Source: AC-32 sp963754265 (lineage in GTDB: Bacteria > Actinomycetota > Thermoleophilia > Gaiellales > Gaiellaceae). From it: a DNA stretch of 64,000 nt. Of this stretch, positions 49,965 to 58,637 are shown piece by piece. Position numbers and translations under genes: made by a program. The stretch lies in contig CAVWFB010000017.1 of NCBI GenBank assembly GCA_963754265.1, positions 62,001 to 126,000 of the forward strand. The letters are read 5' to 3'. Position 1 is the stretch's first letter; the number at the start of each line of letters is the position of its first letter. The notes under the pieces were generated by a model that was not told the DNA's origin, ran no database searches, and saw nothing but the letters and a program-made list of their open reading frames with translations.

Positions 49965-51395
49965 ATGACCCCCCGCACCAGCACTATCTGGACGTTCGCG
50001 ATCACCTCGGTCGCGCTGTTCATGACCACGCTCGACAACCTGGTCGTGACGACGGCGCTGCCGGTGATCCGCGAAGACCTCCACGCGGGCCTGAGCGGCC
50101 TCGAGTGGACCGTGAACGCCTACACCTTGACCTTCGCGGTGCTGCTGATCACCGGCGCCGCGCTCGGCGACCGCTTCGGGCGGCGCCGGATGTTCGTGAT
50201 CGGGCTGGCGATCTTCACCGGCGCCTCGGCGGCGGCGGCGCTCGCGCCGAGCATCGAGGTGCTCATCGCCGCGCGTGCGCTTCAGGGCCTGGGCGGGGCG
50301 ATCGTGACTCCCCTCACGCTGACCATCCTGAGCGCGGCCGTCCCGGCAGAGCGGCGTGGGCTCGTCCTCGGCGCGTGGGGCGGGATCAGCGGACTGGCCG
50401 TCGCGATCGGGCCGCTCGTCGGCGGCGCGGTCGTTGAGGGCATCTCCTGGCAGTGGATCTTCTGGCTCAACGTGCCGATCGGCCTCGTCCTGATCCCGCT
50501 TGCCGCATTGCGCCTGCGTGAGAGCCGCGGCCCGAACGACTCGCTCGACCTCCCGGGGCTCGCCCTCGCGAGCGTCGGCCTCTTTGGCCTCGTCTGGGGC
50601 CTCGTTCGCGGCAACGAGATCGGATGGTCCAGCACGGAAGTCGTCGCATCGATCACCGGCGGGCTCGCCGTGCTGATGCTGTTCGTCCTCTGGGAGCTCC
50701 GCGCGCCCGAGCCGATGCTGCCGCTTCGCTTCTTCCGCAACCGCACGTTCGCGGCGGCCAACGGAGCCTCGCTGCTGATGTTCTTCGGGATGTTCGGCTC
50801 GATCTTCTTGCTGGCGCAGTTCTTCCAGGTCATTCAGGGGTACTCGCCGCTCCAGGCTGGTCTCCGCATCCTGCCGTGGACGGCGATGCCGATCTTCGTC
50901 GCCCCGATCGCCGGAGCGCTCTCCGATCGAATCGGAGGCGGGAGGATCATGGCGGTCGGCCTGAGCCTCCAGGCAGCGGGTCTTGCGTGGATCGCTACGG
51001 TCTCGAATCCCACCGTCGCCTACAGCGCGCTGGTCATCCCGTTCATCCTCTCCGGGGTGGGCATGGCGCTCTACTTCGCTCCGGTCGCGAACGTCGTGCT
51101 CGGAGCCGTACGGCCGGAGGAGGAGGGCCAGGCCTCAGGGTCCCTCAATGCGATCCGCGAGCTCGGCGGCGTCTTCGGCGTCGCGGTACTGGCTGCGATC
51201 TTCGCGCACTACGGGGGCTACAGCACGCCCGACAGCTTCTCGAACGGCATGAACGCCGCCGTGTACGTGGGCGCGGCACTCGTGGCGGTCGGGGCGTTCG
51301 CCGCGTTCCTCATCCCGCGGCGCAGGCCGGTTGCCGCAGGCCGAGCAGCTCGAGGCCCGACTGGAAACCGCGGCTTAGAACGACTGAAGGCCTGA
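49965..51395 (+). CDS. MFS drug/H+ antiporter, DHA2 (EmrB/QacA-like) family
   Basis: The 476-residue product has about 14 membrane segments and DHA2 motifs: TLDNLVVTTALPVIREDLH (motif D1), GAALGDRFGRRRMFVIGLA (motif A), ARALQGLGGAIVTPLTLTIL (motif B) and GAWGGISGLAVAIGPLVGGA (motif C of exporters). It is a proton-driven multidrug efflux pump in the cytoplasmic membrane. A strong AGGAGGGG site precedes ATG 49965. The operator shared with the TetR gene shows a self-contained inducible efflux module inside the glycan block. Confidence 0.92.
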   Translation: MTPRTSTIWTFAITSVALFMTTLDNLVVTTALPVIREDLHAGLSGLEWTVNAYTLTFAVLLITGAALGDRFGRRRMFVIGLAIFTGASAAAALAPSIEVLIAARALQGLGGAIVTPLTLTILSAAVPAERRGLVLGAWGGISGLAVAIGPLVGGAVVEGISWQWIFWLNVPIGLVLIPLAALRLRESRGPNDSLDLPGLALASVGLFGLVWGLVRGNEIGWSSTEVVASITGGLAVLMLFVLWELRAPEPMLPLRFFRNRTFAAANGASLLMFFGMFGSIFLLAQFFQVIQGYSPLQAGLRILPWTAMPIFVAPIAGALSDRIGGGRIMAVGLSLQAAGLAWIATVSNPTVAYSALVIPFILSGVGMALYFAPVANVVLGAVRPEEEGQASGSLNAIRELGGVFGVAVLAAIFAHYGGYSTPDSFSNGMNAAVYVGAALVAVGAFAAFLIPRRRPVAAGRAARGPTGNRGLERLKA

Positions 51396-51409
51396 TTCGG
51401 GCGGGGGTG

Positions 51410-52273
51410 CTACGGCCTGCGCAGCAGGTCGTAGCCCTCCTGCAAGAAGGGCGTTCGGTCGACGAGGGCGCGGACCTCTTCCGTGGGGTAGGCGCCCTCT
51501 TCGGTCACCACGTGGTCGATGAGGTCGTGCGGCGTCAGGTCGAACATCCCGCCCTCGAGGTTTGCGTCGGCTGCGTCCATCGGGGCGAGCTTGATCACCT
51601 CGCAGGCGACGACGGTGGGGACGGTCACCTCGGCGGCGGCCTCTGCGAGCGCCCGCGTGCCCGCCTTGTTCGAGACCGTCCCGCAGCGGAAGACCGTGTC
51701 CGCGCCGACGAGCAGGAGCGAGGCCCACTCGAGCTGTGCGGGCGCCTGGTCATCCTCGACGAGCTCGACCTGCAGCCCGGCCTCGCGCAGCTCCTCCGAG
51801 AACTGCCGACCCTCGTCCTGCGGCGATGAGACCGTGCAGATCACTCGCTCCGGCGGGGTCAGCAGGAGGGCCTCTCGCACGGTTCCCGAGGCCGAATGGG
51901 TGAGCACGACAGCCTCCTCGAGCCGCTCCCGAAGCTGGATCGCGATCGAGGCAGCGGCGCGGTTGCGACTGTCCACGAGCGCAGTTGCCTCTTCGCGGAC
52001 GAGCTGCTGAAGCTGATCGACCTCGAGCTGGAGGTGGGCATTCGCGGCCGCGAGGACTCGCCCGATCGCGCCGGCCACCGCTCCGACTCCGGGCCGGCTC
52101 TCGGCAAGCTCTCGGCCCGCGGAGACGAGGCTCGCAAGCAACTCCTCGCTCGAGGCTGCCGGCTGCTCGGCGACCTCCGCGAGGGCTTCGACGGCCCGGC
52201 GAGCCATCCAGCTGCCTCCGTGCTGGCGGTCGCTTCGGAGCTCTTCGATCCGCTCCCCGAGGATCGTGGTCAC
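51410..52273 (-). CDS. IF-2B family protein (ribose-1,5-bisphosphate or methylthioribose-phosphate isomerase-like)
   Basis: The 287-residue product is an eIF-2B alpha/beta/delta-family protein: N-terminal helical part (TTILGERIEELRSDRQHGGS, AVEALAEVAEQP), then LTHSASGTVREALLL, the GADTVF motif in LLLVGADTVFRCGTVSNKAG and the conserved ending PHDLIDHVVTEEGAYPTEEV. Bacterial members isomerise phosphorylated pentoses. GTG 52273 is the start with the best N-terminus; the frame is open a further 13 codons. It is divergent from an ATP-grasp gene and lies tail to tail with the MFS gene. A sugar-phosphate substrate is plausible, unproven. Confidence 0.8.
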   Translation of the reverse strand: MTTILGERIEELRSDRQHGGSWMARRAVEALAEVAEQPAASSEELLASLVSAGRELAESRPGVGAVAGAIGRVLAAANAHLQLEVDQLQQLVREEATALVDSRNRAAASIAIQLRERLEEAVVLTHSASGTVREALLLTPPERVICTVSSPQDEGRQFSEELREAGLQVELVEDDQAPAQLEWASLLLVGADTVFRCGTVSNKAGTRALAEAAAEVTVPTVVACEVIKLAPMDAADANLEGGMFDLTPHDLIDHVVTEEGAYPTEEVRALVDRTPFLQEGYDLLRRP

Positions 52274-52321
52274 GGGGTCATTATGCCGCGCCGTCGCATG
52301 CCGCCGTGACAATGGGTCCCG

Positions 52322-53440
52322 GTGCGACTACTCGTCCTTGGGGCAGGCCCGGGGCAACTCGGCCTGCTGGCTGCGGCGCGCGCGCGTGAACTCTTCGTGA
52401 TCGCGGTCGACCGCGACCCCGCGGCGCCGGGCTTTCGCTACGCCGACCGGCGGGCGATCGTGTCGCTCGAAGACGAGCCCGCCCTCGAGCGCCTGGCCGA
52501 GGCCGAGCGCGTGGACGGCGTGATCGCGCCGGGCATCGACTGGGCCGTCGGCACCGCCGCGCGGATCGCGGCGCGGTACAGGCTCCCGCATCCGATCACG
52601 CCGCACGCGGCCGTGCTCTCGAGCTCGAAGCTGCGCCAGCGGGAGCGGCTCGAGCAGGCGGGCGTGCCCCAGACGCGCTGGAAGGTCGTGACCGAACCGG
52701 ACGACGAGCTCGGCTTCCCCTGCGTCGTCAAGCCGACCGACCGCCACGGACGCCGGGGCCTCTCGCTCGTGCGCAGCCCGGACGAGCTGCGAGCTGCCGT
52801 GGAAGCGGCGCTGACGGCCTCGAGGGTCGGGCGCTGCCTCGTCGAGGAGCTCGCGCAGGGCCCGGAGGTGACTGTCACCGGCTTCTCGAGCGGCGGGCGG
52901 TTCCACGCGCTGACGGTGATGGACCGGCTGCCTCGGGCCCACGTGTGGCCAAGCCACTGGGGATCGTCCGCCGCGACGGTCGCGGAGGCAGCCGCGCGTG
53001 CGCTCGGGATCGACGAGGGGCCGTCCTCGATCCAGCTGCGCGTCGGCCCGGAGGGGCCGAAGGTGGTGGAGCTCGGTGCCCGGCTCGGCGGAGGCCACGA
53101 CGCGGAGCTCTGCGAGGCCGCGCTCGGCGTCGACCTGAACGGCCTCGCGCTCTCGGCGGCCCTCGGCGAGGAGATCGAGCCCGAGCGGCTCGCGGCCAGC
53201 CCGCGGGTGGCCGGAGCCTGCGTCTACTTCATCGCCGGCGAGCCGGGCGAGCCTGACGGCGTCGAACGGGCCGCCGCGTCGCCCGGGGTCGAGTGGGTCC
53301 GCGTGTACGCCGGCTCCTCCTCAGGCCGGCGCGGCGCGGTGCTCGCGACCGGAATCACGCGGGAGCAGGCTCTGGAGTGGGCGGCTCGCGCAGCCGAGTA
53401 CGTACGCTTCCGCACGGTCCATGCCGAAGCGCTCGCCTAG
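52322..53440 (+). CDS. ATP-grasp ligase (PylC/carbamoyl-phosphate-synthase-like)
   Basis: The 372-residue product has the same layout as the ATP-grasp gene at 46721: Rossmann-like opening LLVLGAGPGQLGLLAAARAR, acidic loop VIAVDRDPAAPGFRYADRRA, lysine strand FPCVVKPTDRHGRRGLSLVR and metal site PKVVELGARLGGGHDAELCE. Similar proteins join two small substrates at the expense of ATP. GTG 52322 begins it. It overlaps the next gene by 20 nt, so it is the first gene of the long plus-strand glycan operon that runs to the window edge. Substrates are unknown. Confidence 0.85.
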   Translation: MRLLVLGAGPGQLGLLAAARARELFVIAVDRDPAAPGFRYADRRAIVSLEDEPALERLAEAERVDGVIAPGIDWAVGTAARIAARYRLPHPITPHAAVLSSSKLRQRERLEQAGVPQTRWKVVTEPDDELGFPCVVKPTDRHGRRGLSLVRSPDELRAAVEAALTASRVGRCLVEELAQGPEVTVTGFSSGGRFHALTVMDRLPRAHVWPSHWGSSAATVAEAAARALGIDEGPSSIQLRVGPEGPKVVELGARLGGGHDAELCEAALGVDLNGLALSAALGEEIEPERLAASPRVAGACVYFIAGEPGEPDGVERAAASPGVEWVRVYAGSSSGRRGAVLATGITREQALEWAARAAEYVRFRTVHAEALA

Positions 53441-54419
53441 CCGCGTGAACAAGCGATTTCTCCGCCTCTCCGGGACGCTGGTCGTCACCGGCCTCTGCCT
53501 CGCGTACCTGATCTGGAAGATCGACCTCTCGAAGACGCTCCACATCCTCGCGCACGCGAACTTCGGCTACTTCCTGGGTGCGGTCGCGATCATGGTGCTC
53601 TCGGTGTGGCCGATGGCGTGGCGCTGGCAGCGGCTGCTGGTCGCCCGCGGCATCCACGACCGCCTGTCCTGGCTCGTTCGCGCGTACTTCGTCGCCTACA
53701 CAGCGGGCCAGGTGCTGCCGACCGCGGTCGGGGGCGACGCCGTGCGGATCTACGAGACCGCCCGCCGCCATCCGACCCGAGGCGGGGCCGTGGCGGGCTC
53801 GGTGCTGCTCGAGCGGGCGCTCGGCGGGGCGGCCACCCTGGCCCTGGCCGCTGTCGGCTTCGCGCTCGCGCTCGGCCACTACGACGTTGGCGCCTACCTC
53901 TGGATCGAAGGCGCCTTCGTGCTCGCGACGCTGGTCCTCGCCGTCGCGCTCTTCTCGCGCCGGATGCGCCCGCTGCTCGCCCGGACGGCCCCGCTCCTAC
54001 GGAAGGTCCGGCTCGAGCGCCCGATCCGATCGGTCTACGAAGGCATTCACGCCTATCGCGACCACCCCGGCCTGCTCTTCGGCGTGTTCGTGCTGACTCT
54101 GGCTGTGCAGACGGTACGGGTGCTCGCCATCTGGCTCTCCGGCAAGGCGGTCGGCGTCGACCTCTCGCCGCGCCCGTACTACGTGATGGGCCCGCTGCTC
54201 TTCCTCGTGCTGCTCCTACCGATCTCGGTGAACGGGATCGCCGTGCGCGAGTCGTTCTTCGTCAGCTTCCTCGGGAACCTCGGCGTCGACGCGGACAAGG
54301 CCTTCGCGACCGGCTTCCTCTTCTTCGTGGTCACGCTCGCGCTCTCGCTGCCCGGAGCGCTGTTGCTCGGCTGGCAGAGCCTGCGCGGATTCACGCGCGC
54401 CAGCCCGAACCATGGCTAG
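53421..54419 (+). CDS. Lysylphosphatidylglycerol synthase transmembrane / AglD-YbhN-like protein
   Basis: The 332-residue product has seven to eight membrane segments and the LPG_synthase_TM signature: MAWRWQRLLVARGIHDRL, AYTAGQVLPTAVGGDAVRIY, ETARRHPTRGGAVAGSVLLE and LLLPISVNGIAVRESFFVSF. Family members flip or transfer lipid-linked groups; AglD acts in archaeal glycosylation, MprF transfers amino acids to lipids. ATG 53421 overlaps the ATP-grasp end; GTG 53445 is an alternative just after that stop. The soluble aminoacyl-transferase domain of MprF is absent. Confidence 0.85.
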   Translation: MPKRSPSRVNKRFLRLSGTLVVTGLCLAYLIWKIDLSKTLHILAHANFGYFLGAVAIMVLSVWPMAWRWQRLLVARGIHDRLSWLVRAYFVAYTAGQVLPTAVGGDAVRIYETARRHPTRGGAVAGSVLLERALGGAATLALAAVGFALALGHYDVGAYLWIEGAFVLATLVLAVALFSRRMRPLLARTAPLLRKVRLERPIRSVYEGIHAYRDHPGLLFGVFVLTLAVQTVRVLAIWLSGKAVGVDLSPRPYYVMGPLLFLVLLLPISVNGIAVRESFFVSFLGNLGVDADKAFATGFLFFVVTLALSLPGALLLGWQSLRGFTRASPNHG

Positions 54420-55311
54420 CGTCTCCGTCGTCGTCGTCACGTTCAACGCGCTGCCGTGGATCGAGCGGGCGCTCGAGAGCGTGCGCGGCCACGAGACGAT
54501 CGTGGTCGACCACGGCTCGACCGACGGCACGCTCGAGCTGGTGCGCGAACGCTTCCCCGAGGCGCGGCTGATCGAGCAGGAGAACAAGGGCCTGGGCGGC
54601 GGCTCGAACACCGGCATGCGCGTCGCCTCGGGCGCCTACTTCCTGCTGCTCAACTCGGACGCGTGGGCGCTGGACGACGCCGTCGAGCGGCTCGCGGCCT
54701 TCGCGGACGAGCATCCCGAGGCGGCGGTCGTCGGCCCGAGGCTGCTCAACCCGGACGGCTCGCTCCAGCCTTCCGTGCGCGGGTTTCCCAGCGTGTGGCG
54801 GCTCGCGACCGAGTACCTCTTCCTGCGCAAGCTGGCGCCGCGCTCCCGCGCATTCAACTCCTTCTACGGCGCCGGCTTCGACCACGACGAGGTGCGGGAG
54901 GCCGAGTTCCTGATGGGCGCGTGCCTGCTCGTCCGGCGCGAGGCCGCGGATACCGTAGGCCTCTTCGACGAGGACTTCTTCATGTTCAGCGAGGAGACGG
55001 ACTGGTGCTACCGCTTCCGGCAGGCCGGCTGGCACGTGCTCTTCACCCCCGAGGCGGAGTTCGTGCACGTGGGCGGGGCGACCACACGGCAGAACTGGGG
55101 GCCCATGTTCCGCGAGCAGGTGCGTGGTCACCTGCGGTTCCTGGCGAAGCACCGCGGCCCGAAGGAGGCCGAGCGCGCACGCAGGCTGCTGCTGGTCTCG
55201 CTCCGCCTCCGCGCGCTCGCGTTCCCGGGCGACCGGGGCAGGACGTACAAGGAGGCGGCGCGCTGGCTGGCCGCCTCGCCGACACCCGAGCTCTTGGAGG
55301 CGCGCGGGTGA
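54412..55311 (+). CDS. Family 2 glycosyltransferase, rhamnosyltransferase-like
   Basis: The 299-residue product is a GT-A enzyme: VSVVVVTFNALPWIERALES, VVDHGSTDGTLELVRERFPE, nucleotide-binding FLLLNSDAWALDDAVERLAA (the NSDA acidic pair replaces DxD), and FDEDFFMFSEETDWCYRFRQ, the catalytic acidic region of rhamnosyl- and similar transferases. It adds a sugar to a lipid-linked acceptor in the cytoplasm. ATG 54412 overlaps the previous stop and its own stop is overlapped by GTG 55308 (GTGA). Confidence 0.88.
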   Translation: MASVSVVVVTFNALPWIERALESVRGHETIVVDHGSTDGTLELVRERFPEARLIEQENKGLGGGSNTGMRVASGAYFLLLNSDAWALDDAVERLAAFADEHPEAAVVGPRLLNPDGSLQPSVRGFPSVWRLATEYLFLRKLAPRSRAFNSFYGAGFDHDEVREAEFLMGACLLVRREAADTVGLFDEDFFMFSEETDWCYRFRQAGWHVLFTPEAEFVHVGGATTRQNWGPMFREQVRGHLRFLAKHRGPKEAERARRLLLVSLRLRALAFPGDRGRTYKEAARWLAASPTPELLEARG

Positions 55312-56498
55312 GGGCGCCCGCGCTCGTCGTCGACGTCGGCTGGGTGAACGGGCTGGCGGCGATCAGGTCGCTCGGGCGCGCAGGGATCCCGGTGCTCGCA
55401 GTCGACCACCGGCAGAGCGCCCTCGGCTTCCGCTCCCGCTACGCGAGGCCCGTCGTCTCGCCGGACCCGCAGGACGAGGAGGCCTTCGTCTCGTTCCTGG
55501 CGGGGCTCGAGGTCGACGCGCCCGCACCGGTCTTCGCCACGCATGACGAGCCGCTGAACGCGATCGCGCGCGGCGCCGAGCGGCTGGGCGGCAAGTTCCT
55601 GTACCCGTTCCCGCCCTGGGAGGTGCTCGCCCGGATCCAGACCAAGCGCGGCCAGCTCGAGGCTGCGCGAGCCGCGGGCGTTCCGGTGCCGCGAACGGCC
55701 TACCCGGCCTCGGTGGAGGAGGCGCGGGCGGCGGGGGACGAGCTCGGCTACCCCGTGCTGGTCAAGCCGTCCTCGACCGAGGGCTTCAAGAGGCGTTTCG
55801 GCCGGCAGGCGTTTCGCTGCGACGGTCCTGGGGAGGTCGCCGCGGCCTTCGCCGACGCCGAGCCCTACGAGCCGATGGTGCAGGAGGTCGTGCCCGGCGG
55901 CGACGAGGAGCTCTACACGCTCGGCAGCTACCTCGCCGCCGACGGCGAGGCGCTGGGGCTCTTCTGCGGCCGCAAGCTGCGCCAGACGCCTCCGGGTGTG
56001 GGCACCTGCCGCGTGGGCGAGGCCGTCTGGGTCGAGGAGGTCGTCGAGCAGGGGCTCGAACTCCTTCGTGCACTGGAGCACAAGGGGTTGTCGCAGGTCG
56101 AGTTCAAGCGCGACCGGCGGGATGGGTCGTTCAAGCTGATGGAGGTCAACCCGCGGCTGTGGCAGTGGCACGGGCTCGCGTCCGCCTGCGGGGTCGACCT
56201 GCCGCTGATCGCCTACCGGGACCTCACCGGCGAACGGCCGGCGCCGGTCTCGATGAACGGCCGCCGCAGACGCTGGGCGATCACCCTCCTGCCGGGCGAG
56301 GCTCCCGCGCCGCAGCGGCCTCCCTACGTGGACGCCGTCTTCGCCCGCGACGACCTCAAGCCGGCGCTCGTCCAGGTCGCCCGCCTGCTGAAGCCGAGAC
56401 GGCGCTTGCGCCGTCGCTCTCAGGCCGGGCAGGCTTCGCCCGCGCGGCCGTCTGAACCGACCAGTCGAGGCGAAGTCCGTCAGAAGATCGACCCGTGA
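55308..56498 (+). CDS. ATP-grasp carboxylate-amine ligase-like protein with Arg-rich tail
   Basis: The 396-residue product has the opening ALVVDVGWVNGLAAIRSLGR and GIPVLAVDHRQSALGFRSRY, the ATP strand YPVLVKPSSTEGFKRRFGRQ and metal site FKLMEVNPRLWQWHG. It is a paralogue of the gene at 62198 (both share RSLGR.GIPV and the G.RSRYA segment) and belongs to the ATP-grasp group seen in polysaccharide loci. The enzyme part ends near residue 362 (LVQVARLLKP). The last 33 residues are Arg-rich and are encoded by repeat copy B. Whether that tail is truly translated is open. The stop overlaps GTG 56495. Confidence 0.82.
   Translation: MRAPALVVDVGWVNGLAAIRSLGRAGIPVLAVDHRQSALGFRSRYARPVVSPDPQDEEAFVSFLAGLEVDAPAPVFATHDEPLNAIARGAERLGGKFLYPFPPWEVLARIQTKRGQLEAARAAGVPVPRTAYPASVEEARAAGDELGYPVLVKPSSTEGFKRRFGRQAFRCDGPGEVAAAFADAEPYEPMVQEVVPGGDEELYTLGSYLAADGEALGLFCGRKLRQTPPGVGTCRVGEAVWVEEVVEQGLELLRALEHKGLSQVEFKRDRRDGSFKLMEVNPRLWQWHGLASACGVDLPLIAYRDLTGERPAPVSMNGRRRRWAITLLPGEAPAPQRPPYVDAVFARDDLKPALVQVARLLKPRRRLRRRSQAGQASPARPSEPTSRGEVRQKIDP
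56398..56472. repeat. Two-hairpin repeat, copy B
   Basis: Hairpin I GACGGCG-CTTG-CGCCGTC (56398-56415), hairpin II GGCCGgGCAGGC-ttc-GCCCGCgCGGCC (56423-56449), then GTCTGAACCGACCAGTCGAG (56450-56469) and CGTCAGAAG at 56478-56486, 8 nt before GTG 56495. From the first repeated codon to the stop, copies A and B are both exactly 102 nt. Confidence 0.65.
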
Positions 56499-58543
56499 CA
56501 TCGGTGGCCGCCGGCCTCGGACTGCGCCTCGCTCCGCGCTCGCTGCCGCTCGCATGGCTCTCGGCGCCTGCGCTGCTTGCCCTCTCGCGGCTCCTGCCGG
56601 CGCACGGGCTCGGCCTCGGCCTTCGCCTTGCGGCAGCGATTGCGTGCCTGCTCCTGCCGGGCGCGCTGGTGGCGCGGGCGCTCGGGCTCGGCGGTCTCGC
56701 GCCGGCGTTCGCGTGGAGCATGGGCGCGCTCTTCTGCGCCACGGCGGTGATGTTCGCGGTGCACTCGTCCCTCTGGCTGGCGATTGCCCTGCTCGTGGTC
56801 GTGGCGGTGGTGGCCGCTCCCTTTGCGGCTGCCCGCGCCGGCGGGGTGGAGGCCTGGAGCCTGGGCGTGCTCGCGCTCGGCGTGGTCGCCGGAATCTCGC
56901 TCTGGTGGGTCTCGGGCTACGACGGCGACGCGTTCTTCCACCTGGCCCGGGAGCAGAAGCTGCTCGGCTTCGACTCGCTCTCGCTGCGGTCGGTCGACGA
57001 GTTCCGCGACGGGGGACTGCATCCGGGGTACGCCTTCCCGCTCTGGCACGCGGCGGTCGCGATCGTGGCGCGACTCGCAGGCGTCGGCCCGGCCTCGGTC
57101 GTGCTCCACGCCCCGACCGTGCTGCTGCCGCTCTCGTTCCTGCTCACCTACGAGGCCGGCCTCGCGCTCTTCCGCTCGCGCTGGGCAGGCGTCGCGACGG
57201 CGGTCGTGCAATTCGCGCTCCTGGGGCTCGCCCCCGGGCACGGAGGCGCGTACACCTCGCTCGCGCTCCCGGCGACTGCCTCGCGGGCGTTGCTGCTGCC
57301 GGCGCTGCTGGCACTGGTCTTCGCCTACGTCCGCGACCCCTCCTGGCCCCTCGTCGCCTCGATCGGGGCCGCCTCGACGGCGATGTCGCTCGTCCATCCG
57401 AGCCACTCGGTGCTCGTCGCCGTTGGGCTCGTCGGCTTCCTGCTCGTGCGGGCGATCCTCGACGTTCGCCACGACGTCCCCCACATCGGCGCGGCCCTGG
57501 CCGCGATCCTCGTGCCGGCGGGGCTGGTCGTTCTCTGGCTGCTCCCGGTGGTTCGCGAGACGGTTTCTCACAACCCGTCGCACGCGGAGGTGCGCCGGGC
57601 CTTCGCGAACTACGGGCTGCAGCTCGACGTCTTCGGCCTGCACAGCTACCGGCTGGCCCCGGAGCTCTTCGGCCGCGCGGGGCCGATCGCGGTCGCCTCG
57701 CTCGCGCTCGTTCCGCTGGCGCTCTTCGCGTTCAGGCGGATGTGGGGCGCCTTCGTGCTCGGGGCGATGCTCGTCACCTTCGCGGTTGCTCTGCTGCCGT
57801 TCGTCTTCCCACACTTCGCCGATGCGGTCTCGATCTCGCAGGCCCGCCGGATCGTGGGGTTTGCGCCGAGGGACTTCGTCCTCGTCGGCGGGGCGCTCGT
57901 GCTCGCCGGATTGCTGCGCTGGGCGGTCCTGCCGGTCGCGCTCGTCGCAGGGATTGCGCTCCAGCACTGGTTTCCCGGCGATTTCGGGCTGCCCTACAGG
58001 CCTGACCAGGGCGCCCCAGCGGCGCTGACCTGGATCGCGTTCGGCGCCGGCGTCGCGGCCCTGCTGCTCGCCGCGTTCTTCGGACGGCGCATCCCCCAGG
58101 TCGAAGGCTCGCCGGCGCTCGCGGCCGCCGCCGTCGCGCTGTTCGTCCTCCCGGTGGCCGTGCATGGCTACTCGAACTGGTCCCGCCCGGCCTCGGCGCG
58201 GCTCGGGCTTCCGCAGAAGCTCGTCGACGCGGTGAAGGAGAACGTGCCGGTGGGCGATGTCGTCTTCTCCGACCCGAAGACGGCGTACGAGCTCGGCGCC
58301 TTCGCGCCGGTCTACATCAACGCCGCACCGCAGTCGCACGTGGCCAGCACGCCCGCCAACCGCCCCACCGAGCGCGTGCACGACGCCGAGCGCTTTTTCC
58401 ACGACGGCGGCCCGCTCTCCCTGCCCCGCAGCTACGGCGCCCAGTGGCTGCTCGTCGACCGGACGCGGGTGCTGCACAAGCGCTTCGCGCTGCCGCGCGT
58501 CTACGCAGGCTCACGGTACGTTCTCTACCGCCTTGATCGGTGA
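56495..58543 (+). CDS. Large polytopic membrane protein, possible GT-C-type glycosyltransferase
   Basis: The 682-residue product has about 14-16 membrane segments and a C-terminal soluble part (VVFSDPKTAYELGAFAPVYI, RSYGAQWLLVDRTRVL). The first large loop, after the segment ending GISLWWVSGYDG, reads DAFFHLAREQKLLGFDSLSL: an acidic residue followed by H-x-x-R, as in lipid-phosphosugar-dependent GT-C enzymes and DUF6541 proteins. It may transfer sugars from polyprenyl phosphate on the outer face. GTG 56495 overlaps the ATP-grasp stop. Donor and acceptor are unknown. Confidence 0.65.
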   Translation: MTSVAAGLGLRLAPRSLPLAWLSAPALLALSRLLPAHGLGLGLRLAAAIACLLLPGALVARALGLGGLAPAFAWSMGALFCATAVMFAVHSSLWLAIALLVVVAVVAAPFAAARAGGVEAWSLGVLALGVVAGISLWWVSGYDGDAFFHLAREQKLLGFDSLSLRSVDEFRDGGLHPGYAFPLWHAAVAIVARLAGVGPASVVLHAPTVLLPLSFLLTYEAGLALFRSRWAGVATAVVQFALLGLAPGHGGAYTSLALPATASRALLLPALLALVFAYVRDPSWPLVASIGAASTAMSLVHPSHSVLVAVGLVGFLLVRAILDVRHDVPHIGAALAAILVPAGLVVLWLLPVVRETVSHNPSHAEVRRAFANYGLQLDVFGLHSYRLAPELFGRAGPIAVASLALVPLALFAFRRMWGAFVLGAMLVTFAVALLPFVFPHFADAVSISQARRIVGFAPRDFVLVGGALVLAGLLRWAVLPVALVAGIALQHWFPGDFGLPYRPDQGAPAALTWIAFGAGVAALLLAAFFGRRIPQVEGSPALAAAAVALFVLPVAVHGYSNWSRPASARLGLPQKLVDAVKENVPVGDVVFSDPKTAYELGAFAPVYINAAPQSHVASTPANRPTERVHDAERFFHDGGPLSLPRSYGAQWLLVDRTRVLHKRFALPRVYAGSRYVLYRLDR

Positions 58544-58547
58544 TGTC

Positions 58548-58637
58548 ATGAAATCGCCCGTCTCGGGGCGCCGGCGGCCCAGACGCGCCAGATCGCGCAT
58601 CCGAGCGCGCGAGTTCATGGCGTCAGCGATCCAATGA
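58548..58637 (+). CDS. Possible 29-residue Arg-rich leader peptide coupled to the next gene
   Basis: ATG 58548 opens a 29-codon frame (segments KSPVSGRRRPRRARSR and IRAREFMASAIQ) whose TGA overlaps the next start as ATGA (58634-58637). It fills the whole 90-nt gap between two glycan genes. Two inverted repeats lie inside it (CGTCT/AGACG arms and CGCCA/TGGCG arms). The position parallels the small frame at 46620, although the peptide sequences are unrelated. Chance is possible, since G/C-rich spacers readily encode arginine. Confidence 0.35.
   Translation: MKSPVSGRRRPRRARSRIRAREFMASAIQ

Noticed and set aside
56480..58477. 665-codon minus-strand open frame across the polytopic membrane protein
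   Set aside because: Low-complexity Arg/Glu/Gly composition, no motifs, and the plus strand encodes a clear multi-pass membrane protein.
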